This document shows, in pieces, positions 1 to 25,454 of a stretch of 64,000 bases of DNA. Positions within the stretch are counted from its first letter, which is position 1. Each line of letters opens with the position of its first letter. A program made the position numbers and the translations under genes. Below the pieces are notes generated by a model. It was given only the letters and a program-made list of their open reading frames with translations, had not been told where the DNA came from and did not search any database. Source of the DNA: Haliotis asinina (taxonomy: Eukaryota; Mollusca; Gastropoda; Lepetellida; Haliotidae); the NCBI RefSeq assembly GCF_037392515.1, contig NC_090283.1, positions 34,798,249-34,862,248 on the forward strand. Reading direction: 5' to 3'.

Positions 1-154
1 GTATAAGGGTACATTCTTCACACGCATTCGTTCATCAGCAGTCATTATGTTACTCATTCATCACGGTCACACCATCAAACATTTTCCCAAACAGACTTCA
101 AAATATCATATTCTTCCAGTTCCGGGTTTCCATGTGTATGTTGTGTGTTTCCAG

Positions 155-2635
155 AGGGAAATATATCATGATGCCCGTCACACTGCACGAGTCTGTGCCC
201 GGCCACCACTTACAGGTAGGTAACTCAGCAGGACTTCACTGTTGTACATTGTCTGAGAACGTCCACGTCAACAATGGTTCAAAGAGCTTAAATCAGGCAA
301 CTCTACTTCAGATATACTACACATGCTCACCTTGATTCCAGATCAGTTACGCATTAAAGGCAAACCTACCCGACTTCCGGCGCAACACCGAGTACTTCCG
401 GTATTATGAGGTTCCCTACCACTTTCCCTTCTACACAGCCTACAGAGAGGTAAGTCTGATGGGAGGTTCCGAGGAAGGGTGATCAGGTGTGTGCGTTTTC
501 GTGTTTACGTGTGCGTACGTATATGCGTGGGTATGAGCTTTCTAGGAATAAAATGTGGAGGTATTTCCTGTAGACTGACTCACTGATGAGTTAAAAACAA
601 GCACAGTTTAATCAGGTTAGATCCAAATGTCGTCAGATAAAAGCCAAACTGGTACGGCCACGGGACATCCATTACCGTGCTTCACACACGCACGCACGCA
701 CGCACGCGCGCTTTATAACTCGGAGCTGCACTTACAATAACTACTGTTGCAGGGCTGGGCCTTGTATGCAGAGTCACTCGGGGAGGAGCTCAACTTGTAC
801 CAAAACGACTATGAACTGTAAGTGATTTATCACAAAGGGTAGTGGTTCTCTCTGTAATAACCCTTGTACTTTGACTGTTCTGAACACAAACGTGCCTCAT
901 CTGTGGGGAAGCAATGAATCATAGCTTAGTATCCAATGAACTGACCAACCTTCTATAGGGTTAAATATTGACATTTTTGGTATTTAAACAAACCCACTAA
1001 ATGCGAACAATTAGCATAATATGTAACTTCCTTGCATATATTTAGGATTAGATTCCATTAGTTACAGAAGTGACAGATTCCTTAATAGACATATGATGTG
1101 TCCAACAATTCACACTGCTACGTATGAAGGCATTTGTTCCTGGTTTGGCGTGATGGCAGTAGGCGTGATGACAATAGGCGTGATGACAATAGACGTGACG
1201 ACTATGATCAAAGTGCGAGGAATGTTGCCTGTGTTTGGCGTCATGACTGAGACCGGTGCATCAAATGATGAATATGGTTTGCATTTCAGGATGGGGCGCT
1301 ACAGTTCTGAGATCTTCCGAGCTTGTAGACTAGTGGTAGACACAGGCCTACACTACTACGGGTGAGGTGTACTGTATTGACAGATTTTCTCCATTTAGAG
1401 TTGTTAGGAAGCAATACAATTACGACAGATTCTCCATGTCCATATCTTACTGTTTTTCATCCACATTCTTATCTAATTTGTTCTTTTTATAATTCTTTGT
1501 CTCAATTCGACAAGTATGGGAACGTATGGGAAGCTATCAATTCGTTTATACAATTGCAACCATTAAGATATACCGAATCTACGCCACTGACTCATCGATA
1601 ATGACCTGCTGATGTAGTTGTCTGTACAACCCAGGTGGAACCGCGAGGAGGCCATCCGCTATATGCTCAAGTACACATCCTTCTCCCGGGCGGAAATGAC
1701 GACCGAGATTGACAGGTACATCACGTGGCCAGGTCAGGCATGCGCATACAAGATTGGCGAAATCAAAATAAAAGAGTTGCGAAAGAGGGCTGAGGATACA
1801 TTAGGTAAGTGTATAACAAGGCGAAACCTGCACCTTCCCTACACAATGCTTACATTCTATGTAGGAACAGTTAGCGTCAGGTAGGGACATAACTCGGGGG
1901 TACCTCCACCTTCGACACAGGGTGCACCAGGTAAGGATATTTTATTTGGGTCAGGGAAAATCATCGACGGTACACCCAAGATTTCCTGTTAATAAAACTA
2001 CCCAACGATTTTGAAAATGAACGTCAAGCTATCACAAATATAGATGCGTCTTTGAATAAAAGAATTTGAGCGTGGGAAAGTTCCCTAACCCTTAAACCAA
2101 ACTAACCCCAAAGAAGAGAGTATCGGATATCTAAGGGCTAAGAAAGTAACTACACTGAGAGAGCGAAGTACCAAAAACTCGAATCGAATTGTGCACAGTT
2201 AACGCGGAGTTCAAAAGTTTTTTACAATAGCGGAAGGTATTATGTAGTCTTTTCTTATTCTCGAACTGAGTATCGCAAATCACGTGTGTTGTTCACCAAA
2301 AAACAGGACCTAAGATGTAGTTTTCCAACGCTTCATCAAAATCGCCTGGTCACCATTAGTCAGGTATTTGAAGCACTTCGTGTGTCGGTTATGAAGACAG
2401 CAATCTCATCATTTGAATACTCATTTCAGGCGACTTGTTTGACATCCGTGACTTCCACTCTGTGGTGCTGGAGAACGGCCCAATGCCCCTCACCATACTG
2501 GAGGAGATCGTGGACGACTGGATCCAAAACTACAGGCCCGCCACAGCAGAGGAGACGTGCACAGACGCCGCCCATACTCAACACGTCTCTGTTGTTCTGC
2601 TTCTGTGTCTCACCATACTCGGTGTGTGTTCCTGA
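155..2635 (+). CDS. DUF885-family metallopeptidase-like protein, gene A (3' part only)
   Basis: Last six exons of a tandem DUF885 gene; the 5' part lies before the window. Exons by comparison with the paralogues: 155-215, 342-449, 753-817, 1290-1361, 1635-1804, 2430-2635, all with AG/GT borders. The first carries the [10 protein letters not shown] motif (putative metal-binding HE and HH). The second ends in a Glu codon directly before [12 protein letters not shown], the likely third ligand. Then come [19 protein letters not shown], a [11 protein letters not shown] segment, [19 protein letters not shown] and [14 protein letters not shown]. The tail after DDWIQNY is short and ends in a hydrophobic stretch ([14 protein letters not shown]), like a GPI-anchor signal. 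Exon lengths and phases equal those of genes B and C except where a tail differs. Enzymatic activity is predicted from the family, not shown. No break is seen in these exons. It resembles gene B more than gene C. Confidence 0.85.
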
Positions 2636-3663
2636 AATGTGCCCTCTGTACAGTTCTATACACTTCTCTTTCTTCAGGATCGGTTATTATAGTTGAACAA
2701 GATTGCTGACAATGATAGATATTTTCCACCGCTAGCTATATATGGTTCGGCACATAGCAGAACTGTAGATCATCTTGACGGAACGAAACTGCTTCTTTGC
2801 TATAGGTCGTTGAAAACATCATTGACTTTCGCGGCCTATATACTAAATTGGATCCGCTCCGACTGAGACTGATTTGCCCAGAATAGTTATGCGTTTGGGG
2901 CGGTACAATGGTTCCTTTGCGTAGCTCATATGACCAGATATAATTTACTGTAATATTTGTGATTAGGGTGTGAGGTATTATTTAGTAGCTTACTGCACTT
3001 CACATACTACAAGAGGGGACGAGCGGTTCCACCTTGTGTCTGTAGCCCGTTCCACGTGCTGCTTTTTTGGCGGGCACAATACGGGCACAATACGTGAATT
3101 TCATTTTGGGTATCCAACGTCGAGACATTACAAAAACATTGTTCTAACATCCAGTCACTATTCTATGCTTCACTATTAGTATCAACACAGCTGATGCTTC
3201 ATACAAAACATGCCTTACTTTGTACGGCTATGCACGTTTGCTCACGATTCAGTATTGAGTCAGGTTACCCCTGCAAGTACTCTGTGGCATCGTGCCCCCA
3301 ACGCCGATGTTTCCTGTGTGCCGAGGATGGTACATTTTGCCATTCGCCTGTAATGGTCTTTTTGTTAATATCCATGTCATGACCGAAGTGCACTGTGAAA
3401 CAAGTAATTCTCTTGAAATACCGAGATCTGTAAATATACAAGTCAGTGGTGGTAAGTTATCATTAATAAAGTTATTTTTATACAAATCTTGTGTGTACGA
3501 GCTTTTATATGACAGTAGTCTATGTATATCGTCTTAGTATATGTGTAAACTGGTAGGTATGCATCGGCTACATGGGTAGGCAGACATCGGTTACAAAAAA
3601 ACACAAACATCGGTTAATAGATAGATAGACATCAGTTAGTGGGTATGTGAACTGATGCATATC
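2636..3663. other. Intergenic, no gene recognised
   Basis: 3' flank of gene A. No exon-like, protein-like or repeat similarity seen. It may hold the 3' UTR of gene A. Confidence 0.5.
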
Positions 3664-3826
3664 TATCTAACCTCCTGTAACTGTCTGTATACCCTCTGTC
3701 CAACAACCTCCTGTAACTGTCTGCATACCCTCTGTCCAACAACCTACCGTAACTGTCTGTATACCATCTGTCCAACAACTACCGTAACTGTCTGCACACT
3801 CTCTGTCCAGCAGTTTCTTTATCTAG
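3664..3826 (+). repeat. 36-bp minisatellite
   Basis: Four to five units sharing GTAACTGTCTGTATACC and CTCTGTCCAACAACC, with scattered changes. Confidence 0.8.
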
Positions 3827-5417
3827 ACTCTCTACACCCATTCCCTCTCCTAGCCGACTTAACCAACTCTGCCTCAGGATCACGTATCCAGGTGTGACAG
3901 ATAGTGCAGGTAAGAGACCAGCACCATGGACTGCGTTTACTCTAACCGTGCATCCACCAGCAGTTCCCACTCAACACAAACATAGCAACATTTGATCTCA
4001 GTTAAAACACAGACCCCCCAACTAGACTGGTCCGGACTGCACCTGAAGGGATGCGCCCTTGCCGCCTTCCAACATGTCATTTTATTCCATGCCGTTGGTG
4101 ATCACGTGTTGACAGATCGCACTTGCAAAACTCTGCTTAGTCAATCAAGAAACTGATCCTTCACGAACAGATTTACATTGAATATATCACTACCACCAAC
4201 ATCACTTACCTCCCTTTGGTAAGTTCCTCCAATCTAACCGTTTACGAGGAAGATACTGTTCGGGTGATGCCAACTAACTGCAAAGGGCATCGGAAATGGT
4301 ACCATTAAGTTAATAACAACAAACGTTGTAGCTGTTCTATATGATCTGCTCCGCAGATTGTTGACCTTGGTGCTGCCAGATACTTCAATCCAACATACAT
4401 TCACCATACTGAACATGTTTACATGGAGGTAAGTGCCGCTTTCTTATGTCGTACAGACTACTTTAAAATGGCATTGGTACAATGTGTTTTAACTACGACA
4501 GGTTCACTTGGCAAAACTAATAGTCTCACACCTTTGATTCCTGCTGATTCTTAAAACGTACAGCTTAACGCGCAATAACTCACTGGATCGCCGAGAACTG
4601 AGGGTAATATACAGGACTGCAGATTGAATACTTTACGTTCGCTGGGAATACATTAGGATGCTGCCATTATTTCAAAGGCTTCGACATTCTTTTAAACAAA
4701 AATGGAATATAGAAAGAATCTCAAGGTTGTTTTGCAAACATGAAAAACACGAGAAAGTTGATCCCGCGCAAAGTGTATCCAGATGTCACACTGACTGCTT
4801 TGCCGTCCGACAACAACACTACTGTTATGTAACACCACCCGCAGCCGTTACGTTCTAAATGTTACCCAGTAGTGTGAAGTAACTACTTCCGTAATTAGTG
4901 TACCAGTTTGGCACATCTACAAGAATTCAACCTCTCGTCAGTGATGGGTCTCATGCTGAGAATTCTTTCGCTGACTTGGAACAAGAACTAGGAGCCATGG
5001 AATGGTTATTTTGTATTCATCCCAAATGTTGATTCAAAGTTGCTAGATATACTGTCACTCAGCAGAAGTTGGGATATTATCTCATTTGAGCATTTATACT
5101 CAAAAGGCAAAAGTTATTGTGACATCGAATATTTTCATTGGTAGTCTTGAAAATCAGTTGAAGCTTAGCAAAAAGGCGCTAACATGCAACTGGTATTCGA
5201 AAATACAGTTGGTATTCGAATTGCTAGAAATTTACGAAGAGCAAAACATAATCGTGAGGAAATCAGAGGTACAAGTCTGGAACAAGCCCGAGATGCCTCT
5301 TTAGGAAAATGACACATGGAGAGCAATAGGCATGCTTCGAGGAGTCGCCTTTCTTCACCAAATCGCTGATGGCTGGACCCATAAACACAGGTAAACTTTC
5401 CGTATTGTACAGGGGCG
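3827..5417. other. Intergenic, nothing recognised
   Basis: Only short frames without family likeness on either strand; no tandem or inverted repeat of note. Confidence 0.5.
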
Positions 5418-5889
5418 TTAAAGGTCACATGCAACAACAAATGCAACATAATTAAAACACCATTATCACTTATTCATGACATATAATATACATTGCTGCT
5501 TGTAAAAAAACAAACAAAATTATAAGCGTACTATCCGTAGTACGGAAGCGTATAAGGGCCACGTGAAGTTTTAGTCTCATTTTCTCCTACGTAGGAGATA
5601 CTACGTGATTAGGACTACGTAGGACTTGTTATCACCTACGTAGGACTTGTTATCACCTACGTAGGACTTGTTATCACCTACGTAGGATTTAGTATCTCCT
5701 ACGTAGGACTTAGTATCTCCTGTTGGAGATGCTCGATATATGTTATTATACAATAATCTGAAATGGTGAACTTAGTTCTCCCAAACACGGAAACCATTTC
5801 CTTTTTGACTTTTTCAGTCACTGTTGTAGAGATTACAGCCGTGTGTTTTATTTACTTTTAGAGTCTACAGTTATGTGTTATATTTACCA

Positions 5890-6120
5890 CCAGGTACTGT
5901 TTACACATGAACTGATGTATAACAAAACAATTTCGTAACGCTGACAAGATTATTGTCATGCGTTCAACAAATGCTTAAACTCGGTGAACAATGGCAAATT
6001 CCTATAAAAAATTCACACCAAAACGCAGCAGTTCACATGCACGATATTTGCACATGCCTTTTGGTAGTTTGATGAATCATCCTCGTGCAACTGATCTGCA
6101 TACGGTTTGCAGTTGTTTCC
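5890..6120 (+). repeat. Dispersed repeat, copy 1
   Basis: Within the nested element. It shares ordered matches with 59185-59420, among them TACTGTTTACAC, CAAAACGCAGC and a run of other short blocks. Confidence 0.6.
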
Positions 6121-6690
6121 CCCACATAACATATAGTGGGTGTTTCAAGTGAGACTCTTGATGGGTAGTATAATTGTTGCCTATTACTTTCATGTGTTGG
6201 ACCGACTGTTGTACTTTACTGCCTCGCGTTCAGTTTGCCCTGTTGTTACGCGTTGCAGTTAGTTCACTGATGCGTGTAGCACTTTGTTACATGTTTCTAT
6301 TATGCCCTGGACATTTCAGAGGTTTAACATTAGTTATAATCTGCCTGCACAGACGTGTCTATCGGTGGCAATCTATGCGTACTTATATATTTATACTTAT
6401 ACAAATAACTATAATGACAATCTTTTGCAATTCCGCATTGCTTTACGCCGCATTCAACACTTTTCCACCAAAGTGGAAGCAATTAAGAAAAAATAGACCG
6501 CAAACGAGCGTTATCTGACCCAACATAGCCTCATATGAAGACAAGCAAAACTTTCGGAGGACGTGTCACATGAGAAACTTTTGCCCCTCCTCTGTCTGTG
6601 TGTGCGTGCCTGTGTGTATCTGTGTGTGAGTGAGAGTGAGACTGAGAACACCCAAAACTGCAATTAGATCAAGGTCCACGTCACCCAAAT

Positions 6691-6693
<3 letters not shown>

Positions 6694-6774
<81 letters not shown>
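6694..6774. repeat. (CA)n microsatellite
   Basis: About 40 uninterrupted CA units. Confidence 0.95.
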
Positions 6775-6776
<2 letters not shown>

Positions 6777-7181
6777 AACGTGCATTTCTACTATCTAACG
6801 TCCTGCATACCCAAACATTTCTCAATTTAATAACCACACTTCATAATCCGAACCTTTAAAATGATACATTAAGTACTCCGTGGCAGATAGTATGTCCTAC
6901 GTAGGAGATAGTGACACCAAAAAACATTTTTCACCGTGGTCCTAATACGCTTCCGTACAATCGCGGTTTAAAGGTGCAATATTTTATACTTGGGCTTACT
7001 TCACTCGAAACGAAGCTCTCGGGAGTCCTAGCCCAGTCATAGCGGGTGGCTGTGCACCCAAATGAAACGACGACTTCCGATTGGCTGGTTATTTGCTGAT
7101 ACGCTGAGGGTTCATTGTGTGTACAGTGTGTATCTGTTTCATGGGCATTTTAGAAGTATGGTGAGTCACAAGAAAGTAAGA

Positions 7182-7294
7182 TTCTTTATGGATAACAACT
7201 TCTTCTATTGTACTTGATGCTCCGTTTCAGTATGGATTCATATACCGTTGTCAAACAAAATACACTATAAAAAGAAGTTGTTATCCATAAAGAA
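7182..7294. repeat. Perfect 23-bp hairpin in the THAP transposon
   Basis: Arms 7182-7204 and 7272-7294 are exact reverse complements, around GGATAACAACTTC. Copy 2 keeps the arms less perfectly (about 51788 and 51875). Confidence 0.8.
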
Positions 7295-7373
7295 GTATAT
7301 AGAGATGTTGGGTTTTGTAAATACATCTATTCTGAATTTGTGTTCGATCTTATCAAAAATCACCTCAGTAGAG

Positions 7374-7493
7374 ATGGTGAACTACTGCGTGGCTGGAATC
7401 TGCCATTCGTCCAAGTATAAAACAGGACTTGAAACTGACAGGAGTTTGCACCGGTTTCCGTCAGATCCAGTCATCCGTGTAAAATGGATGTAG
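7374..7493 (+). pseudogene. THAP zinc-finger N-terminal half
   Basis: Thirty-nine codons beginning MVNYCVAGICHSSKYK with Cys5 and Cys10, then LHRFPSDP and WM. THAP domains begin in this way and go on to a conserved Trp and C-x2-H, not present here. The stop after WM is shared with copy 2; the GTAG at that point could be an old splice donor. Part of a transposon, not a host gene. Confidence 0.65.
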
Positions 7494-7609
7494 TTTGTTT
7501 GCAACCCCAAAAATATAAAAACATGTCATGTGTATATGTATTACACTTGCCTTATTGCATAAGGCGGCAGAGACAGAACTCGGGTGCACTAGTCATAAAT
7601 CAGTTTATT

Positions 7610-7752
7610 TTGTCTTTATTTTTTTTATTTATTTTTTTGTTTTGTTTTGTTTTGTTGGGGTTTTTTTGTTTGTTTTTTTTGTGTTTTTTTTGTTTGTCTG
7701 TTTTTGTTTTTTTTGGGGGGGGTGTGTGTTTTTGTTTTTTTTGTTTTTGGTA
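7610..7752. repeat. T-rich low-complexity stretch
   Basis: Runs of T broken by single G or C, absent from copy 2 of the transposon, so a local expansion. Confidence 0.8.
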
Positions 7753-8097
7753 ACGAGTTGTTAATCTACTTGTTTGTGTACACAACCAAGATTAGAATAC
7801 TGCTCATCTCTCAAGCGGGCAAGCATACTGTCTCAAGCTCCACGAATCTATTCACTGCGCATGCGTTACGATCGCAACGCAGCACGGCTGTTGAAACCAT
7901 TTTTTTTTACCCCAGCGCTGGGGGAAATTTAGTGTATCGTTTGAACTCTGATTTCGCGGGCATTTCTTTCATCGCGTTTTTTCAACTTTTTAGGTTGAAA
8001 TGGCACTTTTGATGATTTGCTTGGGTAAGTGCATACCGAAAGGTATCAGAATCTGCACAGTTGTATTTTACGTTGCATGTGACCTTTAAGATCTAGT

Positions 8098-8615
8098 CTG
8101 GGAACCGGTTGCAGCAAGGACGGCAGTCACCAGTTGTAGCAATGACACCAGACACACACTTCTACATGGAGGCGTTATAATCTGGATTAGGAAGAAGCTG
8201 TGCCGCAAGGACGCCAGATACCAGCAGGAGCTAGACATCAGCAATAAGAAAGACGCTAAACACCAGCCGTTGGAAGAACGCCAAACACCAGCTGTAGCAA
8301 GGACACAGGACACCAGCTGTAGCAAGGGCTCCAGACACCAGTTGTTACAAGGACGCCAGACACAAGCTGCAGAAAGGAGGCCTGATACCAGAAACAGCAA
8401 GGGCCCCAGATACAAAAAAGAGCAAGAATGCCGGATGCCAACAACAGCATGGGCGCCAGGTGGCAACTGCGGAATGAACGCCAGACGCCAGCATCAGCAA
8501 GGATGCCACATTCCTGCAACATCGAGGAATCCAGCCACCAGATGCAGAAAGTACGCTGATATCAGTTGTAGCAATTACTCCAGATACCAGCTGCAGAAAG
8601 GACGCCAAGTGATCG
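8098..8615 (+). repeat. Degenerate ~26-bp minisatellite
   Basis: About 20 diverged units around CAGACACCAGCTGTAGCAAG. The long frames on both strands here are products of the repeat. Confidence 0.75.
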
Positions 8616-8972
8616 TGCCATAGAGTACTTTATCTTCCTTCATTTGCCATGGTTACTGGTAATATTTTGATTCCATGAAAATATGTGATATCTGTTCCAT
8701 CTACTTTACAGATTACAAATAACAACACTGAAACCCAAAGTATTCCATAATATAATCGAAAGAGGACTAAGGGAGAATTGTACAGGGTCATTTTCATCGA
8801 GTGCTGTAACCGGGATTTGCAAAAGACTCAAAATTTACCCATTTCCCTTCAAACGTAAATCAAACATAACAGATTACTTAAGTCATGATTACCCACCAAA
8901 ACATTACAAATATATCTTCATGTGTTACATTGAGATGCAAACGTTGACCTGATTCTACTGTGTTCATTGCAG

Positions 8973-9025
8973 ACTGCTATATGCTCTACTGGTATCGGGC
9001 CTCACGATGTACACACGCATTCGAG
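8973..9025 (+). CDS. Possible signal-peptide exon of gene B (tentative)
   Basis: After a CAG acceptor and before a GTGAG donor there is a short segment that can read LLYALLVSGLTMYTRIRG, ending in phase 1 as the first coding exons of genes C and D do. Its hydrophobic core would suit a signal peptide. No in-frame ATG precedes it before a stop, so a further upstream exon would be needed. The other in-frame choice, the ATG at 9007, gives no hydrophobic core. Position and phase fit; the start is unsolved. Confidence 0.3.
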
Positions 9026-9119
9026 GTGAGTTAGGGCATGATGATGTTATGGTGTATAAGAGTGTATCGGATTGAAGTGTATTGGCGTGGCTGTGTGGCA
9101 CTAAGCGTGTGGTAACAAG

Positions 9120-10410
9120 TATGGTAGTGTCTGTATGGTGTCACTGTTGTTAGTGTAGTAGTGTGTGAGTGTGACAATATATTGTGGTGTCACTGTTATA
9201 GTGCAGTAGTTTTGGAGTGTTGCAGTATACAGTGTTGTTACTGTTGTCTTGTATTACTGTTGGAGCGTGACAGTGTATATAGTGGAGTCACTGTTGTAGT
9301 GTAGTAGTGTTGTGTTGGAGAGTGGCATTGTAGTGGCGTCACTGTTGTAGTGTAGTATTGTTGTCCTGGAGTATGACAGTGTATAGTGGTGTCACTGTTG
9401 TAGTGTAGGAGTGTTGTGTTGGAGCGTGACATTATAGTGGCGTCACTGTTGTAGTGTAGTAGTATTGTGTTTGAGCATGACAGTGTATAGTGGTGTAACT
9501 GTTGTAGTGTAGTAGTGTTGTGTTGGAGTGTGACAGTGTAGTGATGTCACTGTTGTAGTGTTGTAGTATTGTGTTGGAATATGACATTGCAGATGCATCA
9601 CTGTTGTAGTGTAGTAGTGTTGTGTTGGAGTGTGACATTGTATAGTGATGTCACTGTTGTAGTGTAGTAGTGTTGTGTTGGAATGTGACATTATAGTGGC
9701 GTCACTGTTGTAGTGTAGTAGTGTTGTGTTGGAGTGTTACCTTATAGTGGCGTCACTAGTACTGTTGTAGTGTAGTAGTGTTGTGTTGGAGTGTTACCTT
9801 ATAGTGGCGTCACTGTTGTAGTGTAGTAGTGTTGTGTTGGAGAGTGACATTGCAGTTGCATGACTCTTGTAGTGTAGTATTGTTGTGTTGGAATGTGACA
9901 TTATAATGGCGTCACTGTTGTAGTGTAGTAGTGTTGTGTTGGAGTGTTACCTTATAGTGGCGTCACTGTTGTAGTGTAGTAATGCTGTGTTGGAGTGTGA
10001 CAGTGTAGTGGCATCACTGTTGTAGTGTTGTAGTATTGTGTTGGAGGGTGACATTGCAGATGCATCACTGTTGTAGCGTCGTAATGTTGTGTTTGAGTGT
10101 GACATTGTATAGTGATGTCACTGTTGTAGTGTAGTAGTGTTGTGTTGGAGTGTTACCTTATAGTGGCATCACTGTTGTAGTGTAGTAGTGTTGTGTTGGA
10201 GAGTGACATTGCAGTTGCATGACTGTTGTAGTGTAGTAGTGTTGTGTTTGAGTGTGACGATGTATAGTGATGTCACTGTTGTAGTATAGTAGTGTTGTGT
10301 TGGAGTGTGACATTATAGTGGCGTCATTGTTGTAGTGTAGTAGTGTTGTGTTGGAGTGTGAGAGTATATAGTGGTATTATTGTTTCAGTGTAGTAGTGTG
10401 AAGATTTTGA
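9120..10410 (+). repeat. 51-bp minisatellite, ~24 copies
   Basis: Units share GTGTTGTGTTGGAGTGTGAC and GGCGTCACTGTTGTAGTGTA. Period 51 in the regular middle part, looser near both ends. It sits just after the tentative first exon of gene B. Confidence 0.9.
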
Positions 10411-10584
10411 GAATATAATAGATGGTGGCGTTGTGGTAGTATCAACGTGTGCAGTTCAAACTGTTTTTTAATAAGTACATTTGCCATGTATATTCAGATA
10501 CATTATTTCTGTAGTCGGGACTGCAAATGGGACGCAATTGCAAGCTGTGATTGTTCAGTCCTGTTCGGTACTCTGTGTGTTCAG

Positions 10585-23933
<13,349 letters not shown>

Positions 23934-25353
23934 CTAGCCCCCAACACCAAAACCAAAACAAAGCCCCTTAAAAAACAAAAAAGGAAAAAAGCAAAACGAA
24001 CACATTTTAATATATCGAATAACGTGAGCCATGTAGGAATAATTTCATCTCATCCATGGTCATATGAAATATAAAGGCATTCTTTACCATCTACCCTTTT
24101 TCTCGACACATGGACACCGGGTGGTCTTGTGCTCCAGGGATACGCCGGCATTATGCTTAGAGATCCACACTGCTACCTTGACTCTTACAAATTCTCATGC
24201 GTGCAAACAGTGACAGTAGTCGTGTGTATGGTGTACGGTCACATAGTGCAGATATCCATCTGTATCCATATAGTGTTCTAGATAATGCCCCATTTATTCA
24301 CATGATGACAACATGATGATATTGTCTCTGTCTGAAACCTAATCAGAACAGTCACGACAAAATTGCGGAAACTAACCTTATTCACATCATTCTTCACAGC
24401 TTGGCCTGTGTCTCCGTTTCGCCCAATTATATGTTTCATCTAAGTTATCAAGGTTCTTCGTTCATGGACCGATCTTAATCTCAAGACAGTTCTGACATCA
24501 GTGGTGCTCGAGCAGTTATAGATCAGGGGAAGAAACAATTTACCTCTGTATTGTCTTCGGTTATCCGATGTATACAAATACTGATCATTTATGCCAATCA
24601 CGAAGAGGACATTTTCTTCATCGTTATAGAAATTGACAGAGACTCAGTGATCTGCCATTATTGAAAACTTTCCAGAACTGTTTTAGAAAATGTTTCACGC
24701 TGCTAAGAGTGAGTTGTGTGAGACCTCTCGTGCAAAATACTTTTCTTGACAATGCGTGTAACATATTGGTCTTTTGTATAAGTAATCTAGTTTTCTGGCG
24801 TAAGTTTACTTTTTTTTTCATCGCCACACCACGACCTTCCAATGCCATTATTTGTTGTTGCTTTTTCATGTGTGTTTTCCCCGAATAAGTATGATTGTTT
24901 CTGGTCATAGCTCTTTGGTTTTTTATGGCATTGTACACCATGTTTTTGATTTGTGCTATTCTGCAGGTCTCTCAGTATGTAGAGCGTGATGTGTCAGTCA
25001 GCCTTGAGTAGATATCTCTTGAAGGAACCTGCAGGAGTGTCTCAGTATAACAGTAAACGTCAAGTATGACGTGTAAAGACAGTCACAATTCACTTCTCAC
25101 TACAAGTAGTATATGCAACATTGGTGTCCTCAACTGGGCGTTCATTACGAATATTCCTCTACTATTACCAATATTAAGTCATTATTTAACTCAATGATGG
25201 CACTATTTGCTTTCGTTGGATATCCCATATCTGTCATGATAGCTTCCGGGTTCAAGAACCCAGCGCATGCATCAATAAAGTGTTTCATGTGTGCCAATGA
25301 CATTTGTGAAAGAGACATGGCCAGTTTGTTTAGCTCCCTATCATTACATCGCA
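23934..25353. other. Intergenic 3' of gene B, nothing recognised
   Basis: Presumably includes the gene B 3' UTR. No family likeness seen on either strand. Confidence 0.45.
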
Positions 25354-25431
25354 TTTGCGCCTAAAGTCATTTGAATTTATTGAAAGGCATTTCCGCCTAA
25401 AGTCATTTGAATTTATTGAAAGGCGTTCTAA
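25354..25431 (+). repeat. 36-bp direct duplication
   Basis: GCCTAAAGTCATTTGAATTT followed by ATTGAAAGGC, present twice in a row. Confidence 0.85.
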
Positions 25432-25454
25432 GCCATGAATACTTGACACGCTTT

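Larger units (their letters stand above)
5540..6958. mobile_element. Nested inverted-repeat element with TACGTA palindromes
   Basis: Inserted in the Kolobok-like copy 1: copy 2 is continuous at this point. The ends are imperfect inverted repeats of about 80-90 bp, starting GTACGGAAGCGTAT on the left and ending ATACGCTTCCGTAC on the right. Inside the left arm is a 16-bp palindrome TCTCCTACGTAGGAGA (5583-5598), then a 21-bp tandem repeat each unit holding CCTACGTAGG (about 5635-5710). The right arm holds the same motif once near 6896. No coding capacity seen; contains a CA tract. Confidence 0.65.
5418..8089 (+). mobile_element. TTAA-type DNA transposon with a THAP segment (Kolobok-like), copy 1
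   Basis: Perfect 18-bp inverted ends TTAAAGGTCACATGCAAC, the outer TTAA being the likely target duplication. Without a 1.4-kb nested element (about 5540-6958) it is about 1.25 kb, as is copy 2 at 51467-52714, which it matches along its length. A reading frame at 7374-7493 encodes MVNYCVAGICHSSK and ends FPSDPVIRVKWM, the first half of a C2CH THAP zinc finger. TTAA target sites plus a THAP domain are known for the Kolobok superfamily; family naming is inference. No full transposase is present, so it is non-autonomous. Confidence 0.75.

Noticed and set aside
8000-8024. Mini-exon MALLMICLG with a GTAAG donor as a start for gene B
   Set aside because: It has the right phase but is only nine codons and lies within the THAP transposon.
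8086-8623. Overlapping 88-126-codon frames on both strands
   Set aside because: All fall in the degenerate 26-bp minisatellite.
9232-9700. Long minus-strand frames rich in Thr, His and Tyr
   Set aside because: They are translations of the 51-bp minisatellite; a period divisible by three keeps the frame open.
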